A DNA stretch of 64,000 nucleotides. Source: Daphnia pulex (taxonomy: Eukaryota; Arthropoda; Branchiopoda; Diplostraca; Daphniidae). Shown piece by piece: positions 1 through 11,330 of the stretch. The position numbers and the translations under genes are program-made. The notes under the pieces are model-generated. The model saw only the letters and a list, made by a program, of their open reading frames with translations. It was not told the DNA's origin and did no database searches. Each line of letters begins with the position of its first letter. The stretch's first letter is position 1. Where the stretch lies: positions 2,688,501 to 2,752,500 of the forward strand of contig NC_060028.1 of the NCBI RefSeq assembly GCF_021134715.1, in the 5' to 3' direction.

Positions 1-47
1 CAAAGTTTGTTGTTGTTCATATTTCATGATTATCATGAACGACTCCA

Positions 48-1988
48 TTAAACCACGCCGGTTGGCAAGCTATTATCCTCGTTCTTGCTTTCCAATGAAA
101 AGGGAGGGATGCGACAGTCAAAGGTGTGCCCATCTTCTCTCTCCATTCGAAACGTTCCCCTGTTCATAAAAAAAATAAATTATTTGAACTTGGCTGTTGT
201 ACTCTTTAATAAATAGTGAAAAATAACTTGAAATTACCACATATGCCCTGATGGTGCTTGTAGTGAAATATGGCTGCTATACTGGAACGCTGGTTGTTCG
301 GGTGACAAGACCGGTTCCTTAAGAACGATTTAATGTTACATTCTAATTTTGAACGGTGGTTATTGACGTTAATTACCTGTCCAATTACTCCTCTTCCTCG
401 AACCGTTTCTAGGGTACCCGAAAGACTGAAAATACGCCAGTGCCGTTCACGTAATTGTACAGACAGTTCTCCCAAGTTTTCGAGCCGGATACAGTAACGC
501 CACTGCAAAAGTTAAAAATTACATTTGTAAAAAATTTGATTCACATTACCAATGGAACGAACCCAAAAGACAGTTGAATTTTGGGATTCTCGGCATCCCA
601 TGTAAAAAGGAGTAACGGTTACACGGATATTCTCTGTCGTTTCTTTGTGTACATCTGATAATTCCAGCCAAGGGTGATTTCTTTCTTGCCACGCTCGCAA
701 CGTCTCTCTTGCTTCAAACGGAGGATCTGCACTTTATATATCGATGATTCGTGTTAAAAAAATTCGATAGTAGATTCGCAATGTAGCTGGGCGGGAAAAC
801 ATTAACCTTTATCGGGGTCAGGCATAAGAAATTTGTCAAAAAGCTCGTGACATAAGGGTTGGTGCTCAGTGGTTCGATACGGCAAGATATCTTCGTGAGC
901 AGCATAGTCCAGACCAGGAATAGCATAAAGCGACTTGCTATTTTCTTGTTGACCTAAAAATGTGACCGCTTCTGTTTGTGCTCTCTTAATAAACAGAAAT
1001 CTAGTTTTACTAAATGTGCTCCTGAAAACTGAAAAGGTCATCAGCTTAAGAAAAGTTAAATACTCACAATATGAGGACAGTCGCGGGAATCAATGAGCAC
1101 CTGATAGTAAGTATGGTTTTTCCCTTTTACTTCTCTTCCAACTTGATTAGAGGTATTAACATCAGTATCAGGAGTTCTGTATTTTTTTTAAGTACAGGAT
1201 TAGCAAGTATTTCATGAGAGATGATGTAAGCTATGTCTGCAAAAGCTTGTCCCTTGCACATATATTATGGAAAACAAAACTTTGTTTTTACAGTACTATT
1301 CTTAGATCTTTTTCAATGGCAATGGAAATGAAAATGTTACAGTAACAGAAATGCAATATGGAATTTAGAGTGGACATGTTGAATTAACATTTTACAAATC
1401 CTAAAGCTAGCAGAGTTTGAGATTCTCTGCTGTGTTGAGATATTGTTGGTGTAGCTGGAATTGATGAACTACCTCACATTCACATTGCTAAAGTATAGTC
1501 TTCCAAGAATAATGTGTTTACAATAAGATACCTTACAATATAAAGGGTACATACTTTGTAGTTTTCTTGTTTGCCAAAATATCTCGATCATACACTCTAG
1601 CTGACTGGATTGAAATAAACATTTAGAGTATTTAAAGAAATTATGATATCAAAATTAAGTTTGGAAACAATATTTACCCAGGGGAAAAGAATCACACCTC
1701 TGTAGCCAAAAACACGATGAAGGAAAAGTTGGCCAGCATCATATTTTCCTTGAATTTTAGGTATCTCCAATTTTCCAACTTCAACCAAAGATCTATTCCC
1801 GGCCAAAATATGTAATGAAAAATTTATTTATTATATTTTACGTTTCCTTTTACCGTTGGAAAAAGGTAACATTTTAAAATCATTTGTTTGCACCTGGTTG
1901 AGTACTCCAGCACAAATTTTTTGATTCGGGATGTTGAGGCGATGTCAAATTTTCGCCGACAGACAAATAACATAGTATTCAAAGCCAT
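48..1988 (-). CDS. POLDIP2: POLDIP2 / PDIP38 (polymerase delta-interacting protein 2), complete, 9 exons
   Basis: Exons in transcript order: 1894-1988, 1678-1792, 1555-1604, 1068-1176, 807-984, 563-726, 377-502, 238-317, 48-159, giving 342 residues (human about 368). The protein has a basic, hydroxyl-rich N-terminus that could be a mitochondrial presequence, then the YccV/HspQ-like region (VGKLEIP, GQLFLHRVFGYRGV, YYQVLIDSRDCPHI, YAIPGLDYAAHEDILPY) and a C-terminal ApaG domain (NIRVTVTPFYMG, WRYCIRLENL, HWRIFSLSGTLETVRGRGV, RIPPFSLES). The family is known for binding PrimPol and DNA polymerase delta and for a mitochondrial role with ClpX. Eight introns have GT-AG ends and keep phase. The least certain boundary is the acceptor near 984, where two residues present in human are absent. 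A 50-base exon at 1555-1604 was recovered from the motif ARVYDRD. The ATG at 1988 is the only start in frame with exon 2. Confidence 0.95.
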
Positions 1989-2419
1989 GAATAATTTTAA
2001 TTTTGATGTTATTTTTACTATTATTGTTTTCTTACTTTTTGACTCGTTCGTGCCGAGTCGTCTTCTGCAGTGTGTTGTGTCAGTGTGCCCTTCTTCTCGT
2101 GACCGCTAGGTGTCGCACGCTAGAGCTGTGAGGAAGCAGCGGGCCGAGAGAGGGGCAGTCTAGTTTCGGCTTGCTTTGTAGAAGGATCTCGTTTCCGTTC
2201 TCGTCGAATACATTGTGTTAATTAACTAATTAACCACCCAGACTCTAACCTAACACAGTCCAAATAAAACGACACAGGGTTGTGACATCCTATAAACGAT
2301 ACTCGTTTTAAACGGTTTTAGACGGAAAAACGAGACGGGAAGACGGGAAGAATAATTTTAGACGGGAAAAATATTTTTTTTTTTTAAAGGGATATAGAAC
2401 TTTATTTTGGGAAACTTAC

Positions 2420-3065
2420 CCGAGGCACTGCAGTACTTTTTAAAGTCATCTTCCAAATTAAACTTTTTAGTGTTGCGCTTTGCTTTCCTGGCCAGACGAC
2501 GTTTGCGGGAGAGACTTGGTCCTGCTGCTGGTTCTACTACTGGTTCCATTTTAGCCACCTGCTCCTCTCTCTCAGCGCCTTTCTCATGGTCTCCTTCAGC
2601 TTCAGCTTTTTCCTCAGGTACCCCTTTTGACTCATCACTAACTGATTCTTGTTCAGACTCTTCCTCTCCTTCATCGTCTCCTTTTTAGTTAAAAAACATA
2701 TATATACTGACTACTATTAAGAATTCAAACCACGTAAACTTGTTTTACCATCTTCTGAACTTGGCCCGTTGCCAGTGAAAACAGCTTCCACAAAGAAGTT
2801 AAAGTATTGTTGTGGACTGTCATTACTTGGCTTGTCAGTAATTTCCGGCCCTAAAAAAGATTGGTCAGACGAGTAGACTCATTGATTATTGTAAATTTCC
2901 TTACTTGGCTCAAGACAAGTGATGCAGATTGTAGTCCATTTTGGGTTCATCTTGAGACACCTAAAAAGGATTTTTATATTATTTAAATTGCGTGGGTAAG
3001 TTTTTCTATTATTGAAAAACTTACTTGAAACATTCCCATTGTTCTTCAGTAGTAGATTGATCCAT
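2420..3065 (-). CDS. RanBP2-type zinc finger acidic protein, copy 1 (terminal exon lost)
   Basis: Exons 3025-3065, 2905-2960, 2749-2850, 2420-2680 are open and in phase. Exons 1-2 encode a finger of pattern W-x-C-x2-C-x3-N-x6-C-x2-C (QWECFK then CLKMNPKWTTICITC), the RanBP2 consensus. Exon 3 encodes a PQQYFNFFVEA segment, and exon 4 a Glu-rich stretch followed by a basic tail (SLSRKRRLARKAKR). RanBP2 fingers bind RNA or ubiquitin/Ran in other proteins; the function here is unknown. Homology with the copy at 19.6-20.3 kb stops in the intron after exon 4 near 2395, so the last exon is missing. Read-through would add about 17 residues to a TAA. It may be a truncated gene or still expressed with a new end. 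Confidence 0.7.
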
Positions 3066-3190
3066 TTTAGTTTGAAAAATAAATTTTATTTTATTACGAA
3101 TAGAATACGAATGGCGGAATGTTGCTAGAAGTAGCTAGTGGTATGCGTCGTGCGCGTAGTACGCGTCATGCGCACGCGTATTAATCCTGG

Positions 3191-3266
3191 GATGAATGAT
3201 GAATGACAGGATGAATGATGAATGACAGGATGAATAATGAATGACAGGATGAATGATGAATGACAG
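3191..3266. repeat. 19-bp minisatellite, 4 copies
   Basis: The unit GATGAATGATGAATGACAG is repeated four times with a single G-to-A change in the third copy, followed by a partial unit. It lies upstream of the minus-strand zinc-finger copy 1 start at 3065 and is absent from the corresponding flank of copy 2 near 20.4 kb. Confidence 0.9.
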
Positions 3267-3389
3267 AGATGAATGTTAAAAAAATTACGATAAGCAGGCA
3301 ACACATTAGGGCTCAAATGAAAAGGGTGAAAAAGAATTTTTAATATTGATGGGGTGATTTGACATTTCGCGCCTTCCTCTGCTTCAATC

Positions 3390-4260
3390 TTATTCTGAGT
3401 CAGATGTTTCAGAATCTACAAAAAAGAATGTGAGATGAATTCATTTTTTTTCTTATAATTTAAATACCTGTCGAGCATTCTTCCTTAAATTTCTTAGACA
3501 GATTGTCTACATCCAGTTTCTGCTTCTTGCTTTTCTTGTTGTTAAGATACCTCTTCTTTCGTGCTCTTGCCTTCTCCTGTTTCTTGGTCATTTCCTGTGT
3601 CTCCTCATCAGTCTCCTCATCAGTCTCCTCTGTGTCGCTCTCCTGTTGACTTTCATTCCCAGAGTCTCTTTCACTCTGGCCAGAAAGGACGTCGCAGGTG
3701 GAATTGACGGAAACGACGCGCAAGGCCAGCATCGAGTCGAGCATCGAAATTCAATTGAATCCGGTGCAGAGCTCGTCGATTGTTGTGACGGAAATTCCGG
3801 CTTCCGGTTTGATGGATCGCCGCAGCAGCGGAGAGGACATCCTCATCGTCGATAGTGTCAATGTCGACCGTATCCATGGTGAATAGCCGCGTAGGTGGGG
3901 CAAATAATAAAAAGTCAACTTTGAATCACTCGAAAATCCTGCGAAAAATGAAATAAATTCAAAATTAATGTCACAAGTTCCATGAAACAGTCATCAGGCT
4001 CAGATTCATGATCAGAATGATCAGTTTGAGGAAGAAAGATTTCCGGCTCAATTTCTTCATCTAAATAAATATAAAAAAAAGTAAATTAATGTTAAAATCT
4101 TGGGTAAAATTTGTGTTATTACCTGAACATTCGGGACAGAATTCATTTAGAGGGTCACGGCTGAAATTAGGCATCCGGAAGTGCTAAAAATGCAAGGATT
4201 AGTGTTTTTTCTAACATTTATATTGTTTTAAATAATTACCCGCATCGCTCCACGTAAACC
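3390..4260 (-). pseudogene. Third, diverged member of the zinc-finger acidic family
   Basis: The minus strand shows the same exon style as the two better copies. A piece at about 4140-4190 ends in FCPEC (second cysteine pair of the finger) and is followed after a short intron by an acidic exon beginning DEEIEPEIF. A longer exon starting at 3468 is Glu-rich then Lys-rich (EETDEETDEETQE, KKSKKQKLDVDN), and a terminal exon at 3390-3415 encodes DSETSDSE and a TAA. The terminal exon joins in the same phase as in copy 2. The first cysteine pair of the finger is not found (the matching place reads TWSDA), and the acidic exon runs into a foreign-looking GC-rich stretch at about 3685-3885. I treat it as degraded; alternative splicing around the insert cannot be excluded. 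Confidence 0.5.
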
Positions 4261-4517
4261 ATGTTTTTAAATCAGGAAAGTTAACAAATGGACTTAGTTT
4301 CAGTGGTAATTGAAGGGAACTGTAGTGAAAATGGCGCGAAACTAAGTTTTTGCATTGTTTCATGAGGTGGGGTGTTTAGGGATTGAAAGGATGAAAAACG
4401 GTGTGTATAATTATTAGCGTCTGCTTTTCTGTTTAGCCAGCAGTCAGAAATTTTGTATGTTCTTCAAGACCTAACTTTATTATTCATCATTAAAATGTTA
4501 AGTTTTTTTATTCACAG

Positions 4518-4796
4518 GAAAAGAGATTGTTCAAGTGTCGGCGTGTTCTCAAGATTTGTCGGGATATCAACAAGAAGAAAGTGATCATCTTTAAAGCACC
4601 AGTAACAAATAAATTGTTTTGGTGCCTCAATGAGCAACCTGCCAGTATTAAACTAAAGGGAGTTGACAAAGAAGAGAACGTGGTTATGAGGATCATTGAA
4701 GAGGCAGGAAACAAGGGCATTTGGAATAAAGACATCCGCACCAAGTCTGGCTTGAATCCAACAGACCTCAAAAAGATACTCAATAAGTTAGATTAA
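4518..4796 (+). pseudogene. POLR3F: Fragment of RNA polymerase III subunit RPC6 (POLR3F/Rpc34)
   Basis: After a good acceptor (ttattcacag) the open frame carries KLKGVDKEENVVMRIIEEAGNKGIWNKDIRTKSGLNP in overlapping pieces that match the tandem winged-helix region of RPC6 (typical EEAGNKGIW.RDIR.KSN). Human RPC6 has 316 residues; only about 90 are present here. The reading frame stops (GATTAA) where the family continues into the next winged helix (KKLIK), and no upstream exon was found. RPC6 acts in promoter opening and TFIIIB contact in the Pol III complex. This is most likely a duplicated exon fragment rather than the working gene. Confidence 0.7.
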
Positions 4797-4799
4797 ACA

Positions 4800-6840
4800 A
4801 GTTAACACTATTCAAACCCTAAATTGTATTCAAAATGTAATTTAATTAAATCTTGTCAGATGATTTGCAAATACTTGAAAGGAATAAGTTAAAACAGCAT
4901 TTTCAGTCCTAAACTCCTAAACTCCATTTTAACACCACACAAATCTGGAATTAAGAATCTAAAAAAGTAAACAAGGTCAAAACTAAATATAACAATTACA
5001 AATCTTTCATAATTGATAAACATGCTGGGAAAAAATAAAGAATAGAATTAAAATGAACTGCAATTCTCTAGAAAAGAGAACGCATTTGAACAAACGGACA
5101 TAAAAATTTTTGTAAATAACTCGAAATAACTGCATCTCTGAAATCTCTGTATCACTCCGTCTCAGAGCGATATAATAACGTCTATAAATGTTGTTGAATG
5201 CGCATGTAGGGTTGTACCTACTATTACGCATTTCTGAAAGTAAGCGAGAATCGGCGAGAAAGAAACAATAAATTAGCTTCCGACCTCAATCTATACGGAC
5301 AAAGCCAAACGGATTTCCCAGACTGACTCTTCACGTTTGAAATTACGTTTGAATTTAATTTTTCGATTTAACAAGAAAAAGGCTGATCCATAAAACGACT
5401 GGACAGTTGGACACAGAAGTTGGAATTAAAAGAACGGCATCCGCCAAGGAAAACCAAATTCAACGAAAAAACAAAATAAAGACACATTAAAATATAGGAA
5501 ATACAATCGCAAAAATTTACTAAATCAACTTTATCTACCTAAAATGAAGGCAAACAATTCCCATTTTCCGACAAAGAAAATATTAACGAGGTAAAACCTA
5601 AAAATTCACCGTTTTTTTTAATATAAATTCCCCGTGTAAAAATGGTGCAATCAACGAGATAACTCGAACCTATACACCGACGGATCGTTTTAGCAACAAG
5701 CGGACGTTAACCAAGACAAGAAGAGGCAATTAAAAAAATAGTTATTCATAATAAAAAGAAAAAGGGCAAACGATAGAAAGTTTTCGTGTGTGTGAGCTGA
5801 TTGACGCTCAACATCCGCAGTGTGTGAATCTCTTAATAATGTAATGGAAGCAATATTACAAAAAGCCGTTCTAACTTGGTTCTATTTTCTATCTATATGC
5901 TTTGTCAATTATCATGAATACCATGTCAAATCAAACGTTGCAATTTTACTTCTTCATGTATATGATTTCGTTTTCTATGTTTCCTCTTCTCTTCACGAAT
6001 TTCCGTATAAACAAGACTCTGATCATTTGGTTGAAAAAAATTTTGTGAATTAGATTTTGCAATTTTGCTTAGTTAGACAGTCTTTACAAACTGACGCCTT
6101 TTACGTATCTATTGTCCCATAATCCATTTCGTAGGGAAGAGTGCAGTTTAATTTGCCTTTTCAGTTTTAACTCACACAAAGTCCATTCCTTCAGAATGAT
6201 CTGTTCACTGAAATCTAAACGAGAAATAAAGGAATTACTAGTAGAAATTATGATGAATTGTTGTGTCCCCACATAAAAAATATATTTATATAAACTTTCT
6301 GAGCAACCAACCTAATGATAGGTTTGGCATTGAGCTGTTCTCCCCATTGATGATATACTGTTAAATATAGAAATATAGAAAATGTGAGCTATTGGTGTAG
6401 TTGTCAACATGTTTCTGTGATTCCACTAAAAAATGTCCCCAATAAAGGGCAATAAAATAGCAATTCCAATTTGGAAAGTGATGAAAAGGAAGCTTGGAAG
6501 TTTTTACAGGGGAAATTATTAATGAATATCGAACTTAAGTAAGACAATCATGTTCTAGAATTCCAAGCCATAACATTATGTATAAAAATAAAGAAACTAT
6601 AAAGGCATTAGAATCAGAAAAGAAACTTACAATTTTTATCGCATTGGATTTATTCCATAAAAATACAAAATAAAGTCATGACAACAAGAAATTCCGATAT
6701 GGTGCAAGAAAAAAAAATGCAATGCTAGTGACTCTTACCTACAATCAAAGTGACCTTTTTCCTATTTTCGTTTAAAAAGAAAAATATAAATATTATTTTA
6801 TAGGAATGTGAATTTTTATGAGAATGTGGTCGATTTTCTT
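4800..6840. other. AT-rich spacer, no supported gene
   Basis: No recognisable gene. One weak exon-like stretch on the minus strand (about 6100-6230, preceded by a tttag acceptor, encoding SEQIILKEWTLCELKLKRQ and ending in TAA at about 6085) has no recognised family and no partner exon. Confidence 0.4.
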
Positions 6841-6859
6841 CGTGCTTAACCTTGAGAGG

Positions 6860-7210
6860 ATTATTCCTTATCATCTGAAAAAAGAATGGAATTTAGTGTT
6901 TTTATAATGTTAAGAAAATTTTGAGTTACTTGCTCGAGTTGTAATAGAAATAACTCGTCGGTAAGGTCTTCGACATCATTCATTTTTTGCTTTTTAGCAG
7001 AGCCTTTTTGTTTTTGAATAGAAATGTCCTTCTTTTGGAATGGCTGGGTCCAGCCTTTGGTTCTTCCTCTTCTTGTTTTTTTTCATCCTCTTCGTCTTCT
7101 TTCTCAGCTATTTCTTTTGCTATATTTTCTTTCTTCACTTCCTCTATGACCTCCTTTTTTCCCCTTTTGAAAATTTTGTTAAACAATATGTAAAAAAATG
7201 TAAACATAAA
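6860..7210 (-). pseudogene. Relic of the acidic/lysine-rich exon of the zinc-finger family
   Basis: The minus strand encodes a Glu/Lys-rich segment (EEEEPKAGPSHSK) comparable with the PAAGPSLSRKRR segment of copy 1. Directly after it the frame is broken: the original-looking continuation (SAKKQKMNDVEDL, matching SKKQKLDVDNL of the 3.5 kb member) lies in another frame. The frameshift marks it as a decayed copy. Confidence 0.5.
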
Positions 7211-7259
7211 ATTAACTCGCCTTTACATCCTTCATTTTCAACACCAATGTAAAAAACTA

Positions 7260-8500
7260 CTTCTGTATATTAAGGTACTTGCTACATAAAAAACCAATAC
7301 CTAACCAGAATACGAAAATTATTTCGGTAAATCCTTATTCTCACAACATTGGCAAGCAGATAAAGAACAACCATTTTCATGTGGTTCAGAAAAATTTTAC
7401 CAAAAATCAAAATTTAGCCAAAAAGATGAGAAATTGCGAAAAACTAAATGTAGTGGTATTTGGAAAAATAGTAAACTTTCTCATTTCAAGGAATAGAATA
7501 CCAAAGAGAATAAAGCGGAAAACGCAATACACAGATCTGTCATTTATCTCTCAGAAATGATCATAGTCTACGAAGGTAAACTAGGACAGCCCACGATGGC
7601 CGTAAAAATAAAGCTAAGAGCACAGAGGATAATGAGAAAGCTGAAACTGAAAGGATGAATAGTATTTATGTGTTTCTCCTCATCCTCATGGTTAAAGTGT
7701 TATTGCAATTTCATATTTATTGAGAATGAGTGTAACAATTTAATTAATTTCAATTGGGTTGCTAATATGAACAATTTGAAAACGAAGAATGGCAGATTGA
7801 AGGCGCATCTTGGCGCATGAATTAAATTCTTCTTTTTCTTCGGGTAGATTAAAAAATTCAAGCCAAATTATTTTTAGCTGAAGTTAATTTTAGGTGAAGT
7901 AAATAATTTACGCAAAAATGTAACTGATAAAGTTTTTTTTTGTTCCTCTCACAATGTTTTCCCCTTTTGTTGAGACGAAGAAGGTCTTCAAGGTTTTTTT
8001 TACTTCAGTGGATACTACTACGAATAATTCAATTATTGGTACACAAATTGTTTTATCACGCAATACAGAAAATAGCTGGTAATTGTCGTCAACGTTTTGT
8101 CTGATATTTTAACTTATAATGACGATGATAGTTCATCTAGGTCAATTGATGATGAAAAAATTTGTGAAGTATTTGTCAATGCCTTTACAATTTTCATTCC
8201 TGAAGTGCATCCTATCTAAGTTGCTTATTGTAAATTGGTTTCTCAGTATTCATTTCGGATTTATTAAGACATTTTTAAGTAAGCAGAGTCTCATTCGGAT
8301 TGCTTTGACATCATTTAAGAAGTGAATCAGACAAGATTTATCATGGAGGATTTAAAGAAATGCAAATATGAAATACTTCTCATGGCTTTGCAATATTTAG
8401 TCATCCAGGGTTCAATGCAAGGTTGTTAGCTGATAAGGTTTATAACGAATAACGATTTTTAGCTGATAAGCTCAACAGAAACGAATTATCAGTCGGGAAT
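7260..8500. other. Spacer without supported gene
   Basis: A 93-codon open frame at 7279-7560 (plus) is Lys/Asn-rich and AT-driven with no family resemblance. Nothing else could be supported. Confidence 0.35.
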
Positions 8501-8559
8501 GCCGTTAATTTGATCTAGAAATTAATTCTTCTACCGGAAACAATCCAAATTCATTCAAT

Positions 8560-9190
8560 TTCTGGCTATGAACGAAATGAGAAGAATTGCAGCACAATTT
8601 AATGAAAAAGCTAACTTTCCTGGGGTGATCTGATGATGTGAGTTTAGGTGATGTGAATAGATGCCAATTTGAAATTCATGTAAATCCAAGAATAAATAAC
8701 CGATATCACAAAAAATTTCATAGCTTCAATCTCATGGCTATTGTTCTTCCAGACAGAACATTTTCATACATATTTACTGGTTTTTCAGGCAGCAGTCATG
8801 ACTCGTACGTATTTTGAACATAATCTTTAAATCAACAGCTGAATAATCAACAATTTTTTAACTACAATATCGCTATTTGATTGGAGATTCAGCTTTTCCA
8901 CTGAAATCTTGGTTTCTAGTACCCCTTTAAAAGATGATTACTGTGCTAACTCGATCTCAATAAAATTTTCAATCAGATGTTTTTGGCGTCTCGAATTAAT
9001 GTAGAAATGGTAAAATGACTTCTGGGATTTAAACATCGTTTTAGTCGATGCCAATATATCCGTGCTACCATAGAAAAGGCAGTACATATCGCTGTTACTT
9101 GCTGTGCAATAAACAATGTATGCATAAAAACGGAGAACGTCATAATCTGCACGAAAATGCTTCCCTCCACTGTGATGTGAACCCACCATA
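8560..9190 (+). mobile_element. PIF/Harbinger transposase remnant (DDE_Tnp_4 type)
   Basis: Spread over shifted frames on the plus strand are the landmarks of Harbinger transposases in the right order: FPGVIDD (first catalytic Asp region), NRYHKKFHSFNLMAIV, FTGFSGSSHDSYVF (second region, normally PGS.HDS), then YLIGDSAFPLKSW (GD..YPL block), and finally a block like GLLKHRFRCCQYI...HIAVTCCAINN (normally FG.LK.RFR...ACC.LHN). At least two frameshifts and several in-frame stops interrupt it. Terminal inverted repeats and a target duplication were not identified. Inactive. Confidence 0.75.
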
Positions 9191-9844
9191 TACAGGATTG
9201 AACCACAACAATAAAGAAAGGACACTTAATTTCAATAATAAATTTCCCATGACGACAAGTAATCACCCCATCGGGACTTGCACAAAAAAAGAATATTCCT
9301 TTGAAAAACGAAACGAAACCACAATCGGAATATTTAAACTTTTTCTTTCATCATTAAGGTTCTTCAGAAATGCCACTCTTGCAATTCCTTCGTTTTCTAT
9401 TCCCATTTTCGGGGTGGTGACAGCAAAGAGGATTTCTTATCAAATTGCTTCTATTAAGGAATTTAAATTTCAAGATAATCAGTTTGTAGCATCAAATTAA
9501 AAATGAACTAAGTACACAATAAATTACCAGGTTACAATTACCTGATGCAGCGGGATAGCAGATATTCTTGATCAAGGAAACAATGATTTTGTGAAGAAAC
9601 TATAACAAAAGAGTAGGATAAAATTCCTTGACAATATATTTAATAAATACAACATTTAATGGAAATAAAAATAAACATACCACGTTGAACTCGGGTTTAA
9701 ATCTGTGATTTTTTGCATGGGGACTACTGGCTATGATAATAATTGAATCGGATCTTGCCACTTCATTGATTAAGACATTTTCAAAGCAACACAGGAGAGA
9801 TCAAGCGTTACGAAGATATTTGCCCAATGCTCTCGACTGAAATG

Positions 9845-10110
9845 AAAGCTTCGATATTCTGCAATTAAGTATAAATGAGAAGCGAACGCAAAAAGTTTCC
9901 TTTCAATTTTCTGTGATAAACAAAAGAAAACGCGAACACAAAATGTTTCCTTCCAGAAGTTTCACTGCAATCCACTATAAATGAGAAAAGAACACAAAAA
10001 TTTTTCTTTCAACCTTTTGCAATAAACAAAAACAAAAGAACGCAAAACGTTTCCTTTCAAACTTCGGCAATAACTAAAAAAAACGAACGCAAAATGTTTT
10101 CTTCCATACG
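9845..10110. repeat. Degenerate minisatellite, about five units of 46-54 bp
   Basis: Units share the core (a)gaacgcaaaa.gtttccttt followed by c(t)gcaat(a/t)a. Units begin near 9858, 9911, 9965, 10017 and 10066. The open frame on the minus strand here (CRSLKGNV, CKRLKEKF) is a by-product of the repetition. Confidence 0.6.
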
Positions 10111-10114
10111 TTTT

Positions 10115-10990
10115 AACTTCCACTAATTTAGCCAAATCGTAGGCAATACGAAAACCTCTTAAGAGTTCAAGGATTACGCTATTCATTTTCTGATAAATGA
10201 CAAAACGTTTGAAACAAATCCAATTCCAGCCTACCTTTCATATCTTGAATGAATTCTAAAAATTAAGATCAATCCAACAGTCTTAAATGATATCTCCGTC
10301 ATTATTTTTGCGCATATTTGTTTATTGTGTTTGTACGTGTTTTTTGTAGCTCTCAGTTCAAATACAGAATTATAAGTGTTGAATTATTTTGTGCATACTG
10401 TTTATCGGTTTATAATTGGGTTACCTTTACTTTTATTCGTGAATATGAAGATGTGAATATGAAGATTCCAAATAAAACAAAAGATAAGTGAGACAAGCTA
10501 TAAACGGTATATGGAAGCTTAAATTCAAATTCTCCGCTCCGTGTGTGGTTGACGCTTATTGGTCGTTAAGTTTCCTGTTAATTTACCTTTAAAAACTTAA
10601 AATAAATGTGATTTATAAGCATACCCGCTTGCGCAAGTGAACAAGCATCACGAAAACTATAAAATATTTTGGGAAATATCAATCTGAATGGGCATACGAA
10701 CGATCCAAAGTTTCTGTTTTTTGAAATCCCTCAGAAACTTCTAAGTTAAACTAAAGCTAAAATAAAACTCCAAAAATGTTGAAATTTATGGCAATGGAAC
10801 GAACTCGCAAACACAATAAACAAAAATGCGCAAAATTAATGAGCAATCACCTTGGATAGAGGAGCTAGACGTTTAAGAAACCTAATTCCCCTTCCAGACG
10901 ACTATCTGTTCTTGTGTTTGATCCTCAAACAATGATCGTGACGTTACCGGCTTTAGTTAAGTAACGAATATACAAACTCTTCTGAATCAT
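10115..10990. other. Spacer without supported gene
   Basis: AT-rich sequence with no open frame that resembles a protein family, no clear repeat structure and no RNA gene recognised. Confidence 0.4.
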
Positions 10991-11009
10991 TGCTATGAAG
11001 TACAATATT

Positions 11010-11330
11010 TATTAAGTAAGGACATAATGGTGCTGGTCAAATGTTTTATTACCAGCTTTTGAAGTTTTGTCTATCCAAGCACATTTTTCTTCTGTGCAAC
11101 TTATGTTTGTCCTCACTTCATGAGCCGATATCACTCCATGCAGTAGGGTTGCGAATTGTTTTCACATTTCACCTAGGCTGTAATACAATTTTACTTTTAA
11201 TTAGACTAATGATCTTTTTAAAATAACAAATCAGTTTCATGAAATATTACCCTGCTGGACATGTGCAATGAGCAAATTGATCCATGCCGTCCTTAGCACA
11301 GGCAACCCAACCGTTGTACTAAATTTTTGT
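11010..11330 (-). pseudogene. SWIM zinc-finger protein pseudogene fragment
   Basis: On the minus strand an exon encodes YNGWVACAKDGMDQFAHCTCPAG, the first half of a SWIM motif (C-x-C-x(n)-C-x-H), and a following exon continues LGEM-stop-KQFATLLHGVISAHEV and CTEEKCAW. The intron between them (about 11189-11259) has gtaata and ttacag ends and keeps phase. In intact relatives the second half reads C-K-H; here the Cys codon is TGA and the His is Gln, so both remaining zinc ligands are lost. SWIM domains occur in MuDR-type transposases and in large invertebrate families with YqaJ nucleases. The rest of the gene was not found. Confidence 0.65.

Noticed and set aside
9048..9500. 150-codon plus-strand frame
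   Set aside because: Its first part overlaps the Harbinger transposase end in the wrong frame, and the rest has no recognisable motif.
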